DNA from: Xanthostigma xanthostigma
Lineage: Eukaryota; Arthropoda; Insecta; Raphidioptera; Raphidiidae
Length of the DNA: 64,000 bases
Direction: 5' to 3'
NCBI GenBank assembly: GCA_963575645.1
Contig: OY754466.1
Span: 37,232,001 to 37,296,000, forward strand
The translations under genes were made by a program, and so were the position numbers. Below, piece by piece: positions 63,665 to 64,000 of this stretch (positions are counted from its first letter, which is position 1; every line of letters starts with the position of its first letter). The notes under the pieces are model-generated. The model was not told the origin of the DNA. It searched no databases and saw nothing but the letters and a program-made list of their open reading frames with translations.

Positions 63665-64000
63665 ACTAGCCGTTACCCACGGCTTCGCACGCGATTGAGA
63701 CGAAACATGGATGCATTCCCATTATTTGGCATAGATACTCCTTTCTCGACGTAAACTCCTCTAACAAATTTAAAAATTGATGACATTCGCGTGATCAACG
63801 TCCTGGAAAACCTTGAAAATGACACACATGTTGATCTTTAGACTACTTACCTCTTTTCACCCTCTGTAGGGGTTGTTTTTGAGAAAGCACGAAACACGTG
63901 TTTCTTTATTTGTTGATAAGGAGCAGTACTGCGCATTTTCGAATTGATATATTATGTATCTTATATGATTTCTCCATGCAAATTTTAAACCCCCGTTACA
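63665..64000 (-). mobile_element. Helitron 3' region, continues past the window
   Basis: On the minus strand the element ends GCGAAGCCGTGGGTAACGGCTAGT, giving the CTAGT terminus at 63669-63665 behind a GC-rich hairpin. Blocks from 63733 on match 14500-14750 inverted (CTCCTTTCTCGACGTAAA, CTGTAGGGGTTG, GCAAATTTTAAACCC). Its 5' end lies beyond position 64000. Confidence 0.85.

Overview
This looks like an AT-rich stretch of nuclear DNA from an arthropod, most likely an insect. It carries eukaryotic transposon classes throughout: tRNA-derived SINEs, LINE remnants, hAT, PIF/Harbinger, Helitron and DIRS elements. There are no operons and no long open reading frames. The order cannot be fixed from what is visible. 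I found no host protein-coding gene, rRNA gene or intact tRNA gene that I can defend. Almost every ORF over 60 codons is a chance ORF inside a repeat.

Layout. 1-7,400: a dispersed repeat with a second copy at 45.4 kb, a large foldback (2.3-2.9 kb), a short Helitron (4.95-5.17 kb) and AT-rich spacer. 7.4-10.2 kb: a MITE with an attached hairpin, a LINE RNase H/C-terminal relic split by a 518-bp hAT-like element with 8-bp target duplication, then an 811-bp MITE with TTA duplication. 12.9-16.7 kb: foldbacks, a Helitron, and a PIF-like MITE split by a LINE copy that itself holds another repeat. 18-29.2 kb: a full-length SINE, four PIF-like MITE copies, a Helitron with a tRNA-Lys-like segment, a 959-bp hAT-like element full of tandem repeats, and a second LINE tail. 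29.4-38.1 kb: a dense run of foldback elements (29.4, 30.8, 31.4, 32.4, 34.6, 36.9, 37.9 kb), several broken by later insertions, plus a clean 332-bp hAT MITE. 38.7-45.3 kb: more MITEs and a decayed DIRS-type tyrosine-recombinase retrotransposon on the minus strand, 44-amino-acid-scale ORF pieces of which (Gag start, reverse transcriptase, RNase H, recombinase) are still readable. 46.8-48.5 kb: a 1.67-kb hAT-like element with exact 8-bp duplication. 52.3-55.8 kb: a (TA)n run, a PIF/Harbinger deletion derivative that keeps a piece of transposase, and a cluster of Helitrons, the last carrying a second tRNA-Lys-like segment. 56-64 kb: a GC-rich island, foldbacks, two copies of the 7.4-kb MITE, one hAT-like element and a Helitron running off the window end.

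There is no cooperating gene system here. The window is a layered record of insertions, and nested insertions with target duplications let several relative ages be read. The observations most worth checking are the non-autonomous Helitrons carrying a tRNA-Lys-like sequence in sense orientation, the ten-copy PIF-like MITE family, the MITE family with a conserved side hairpin, the DIRS copy with changed recombinase catalytic residues and compound termini, and the concentration of near-perfect foldbacks at 29-38 kb. All boundaries were read by eye, so positions without a stated target duplication may be off by about 5-20 bases.
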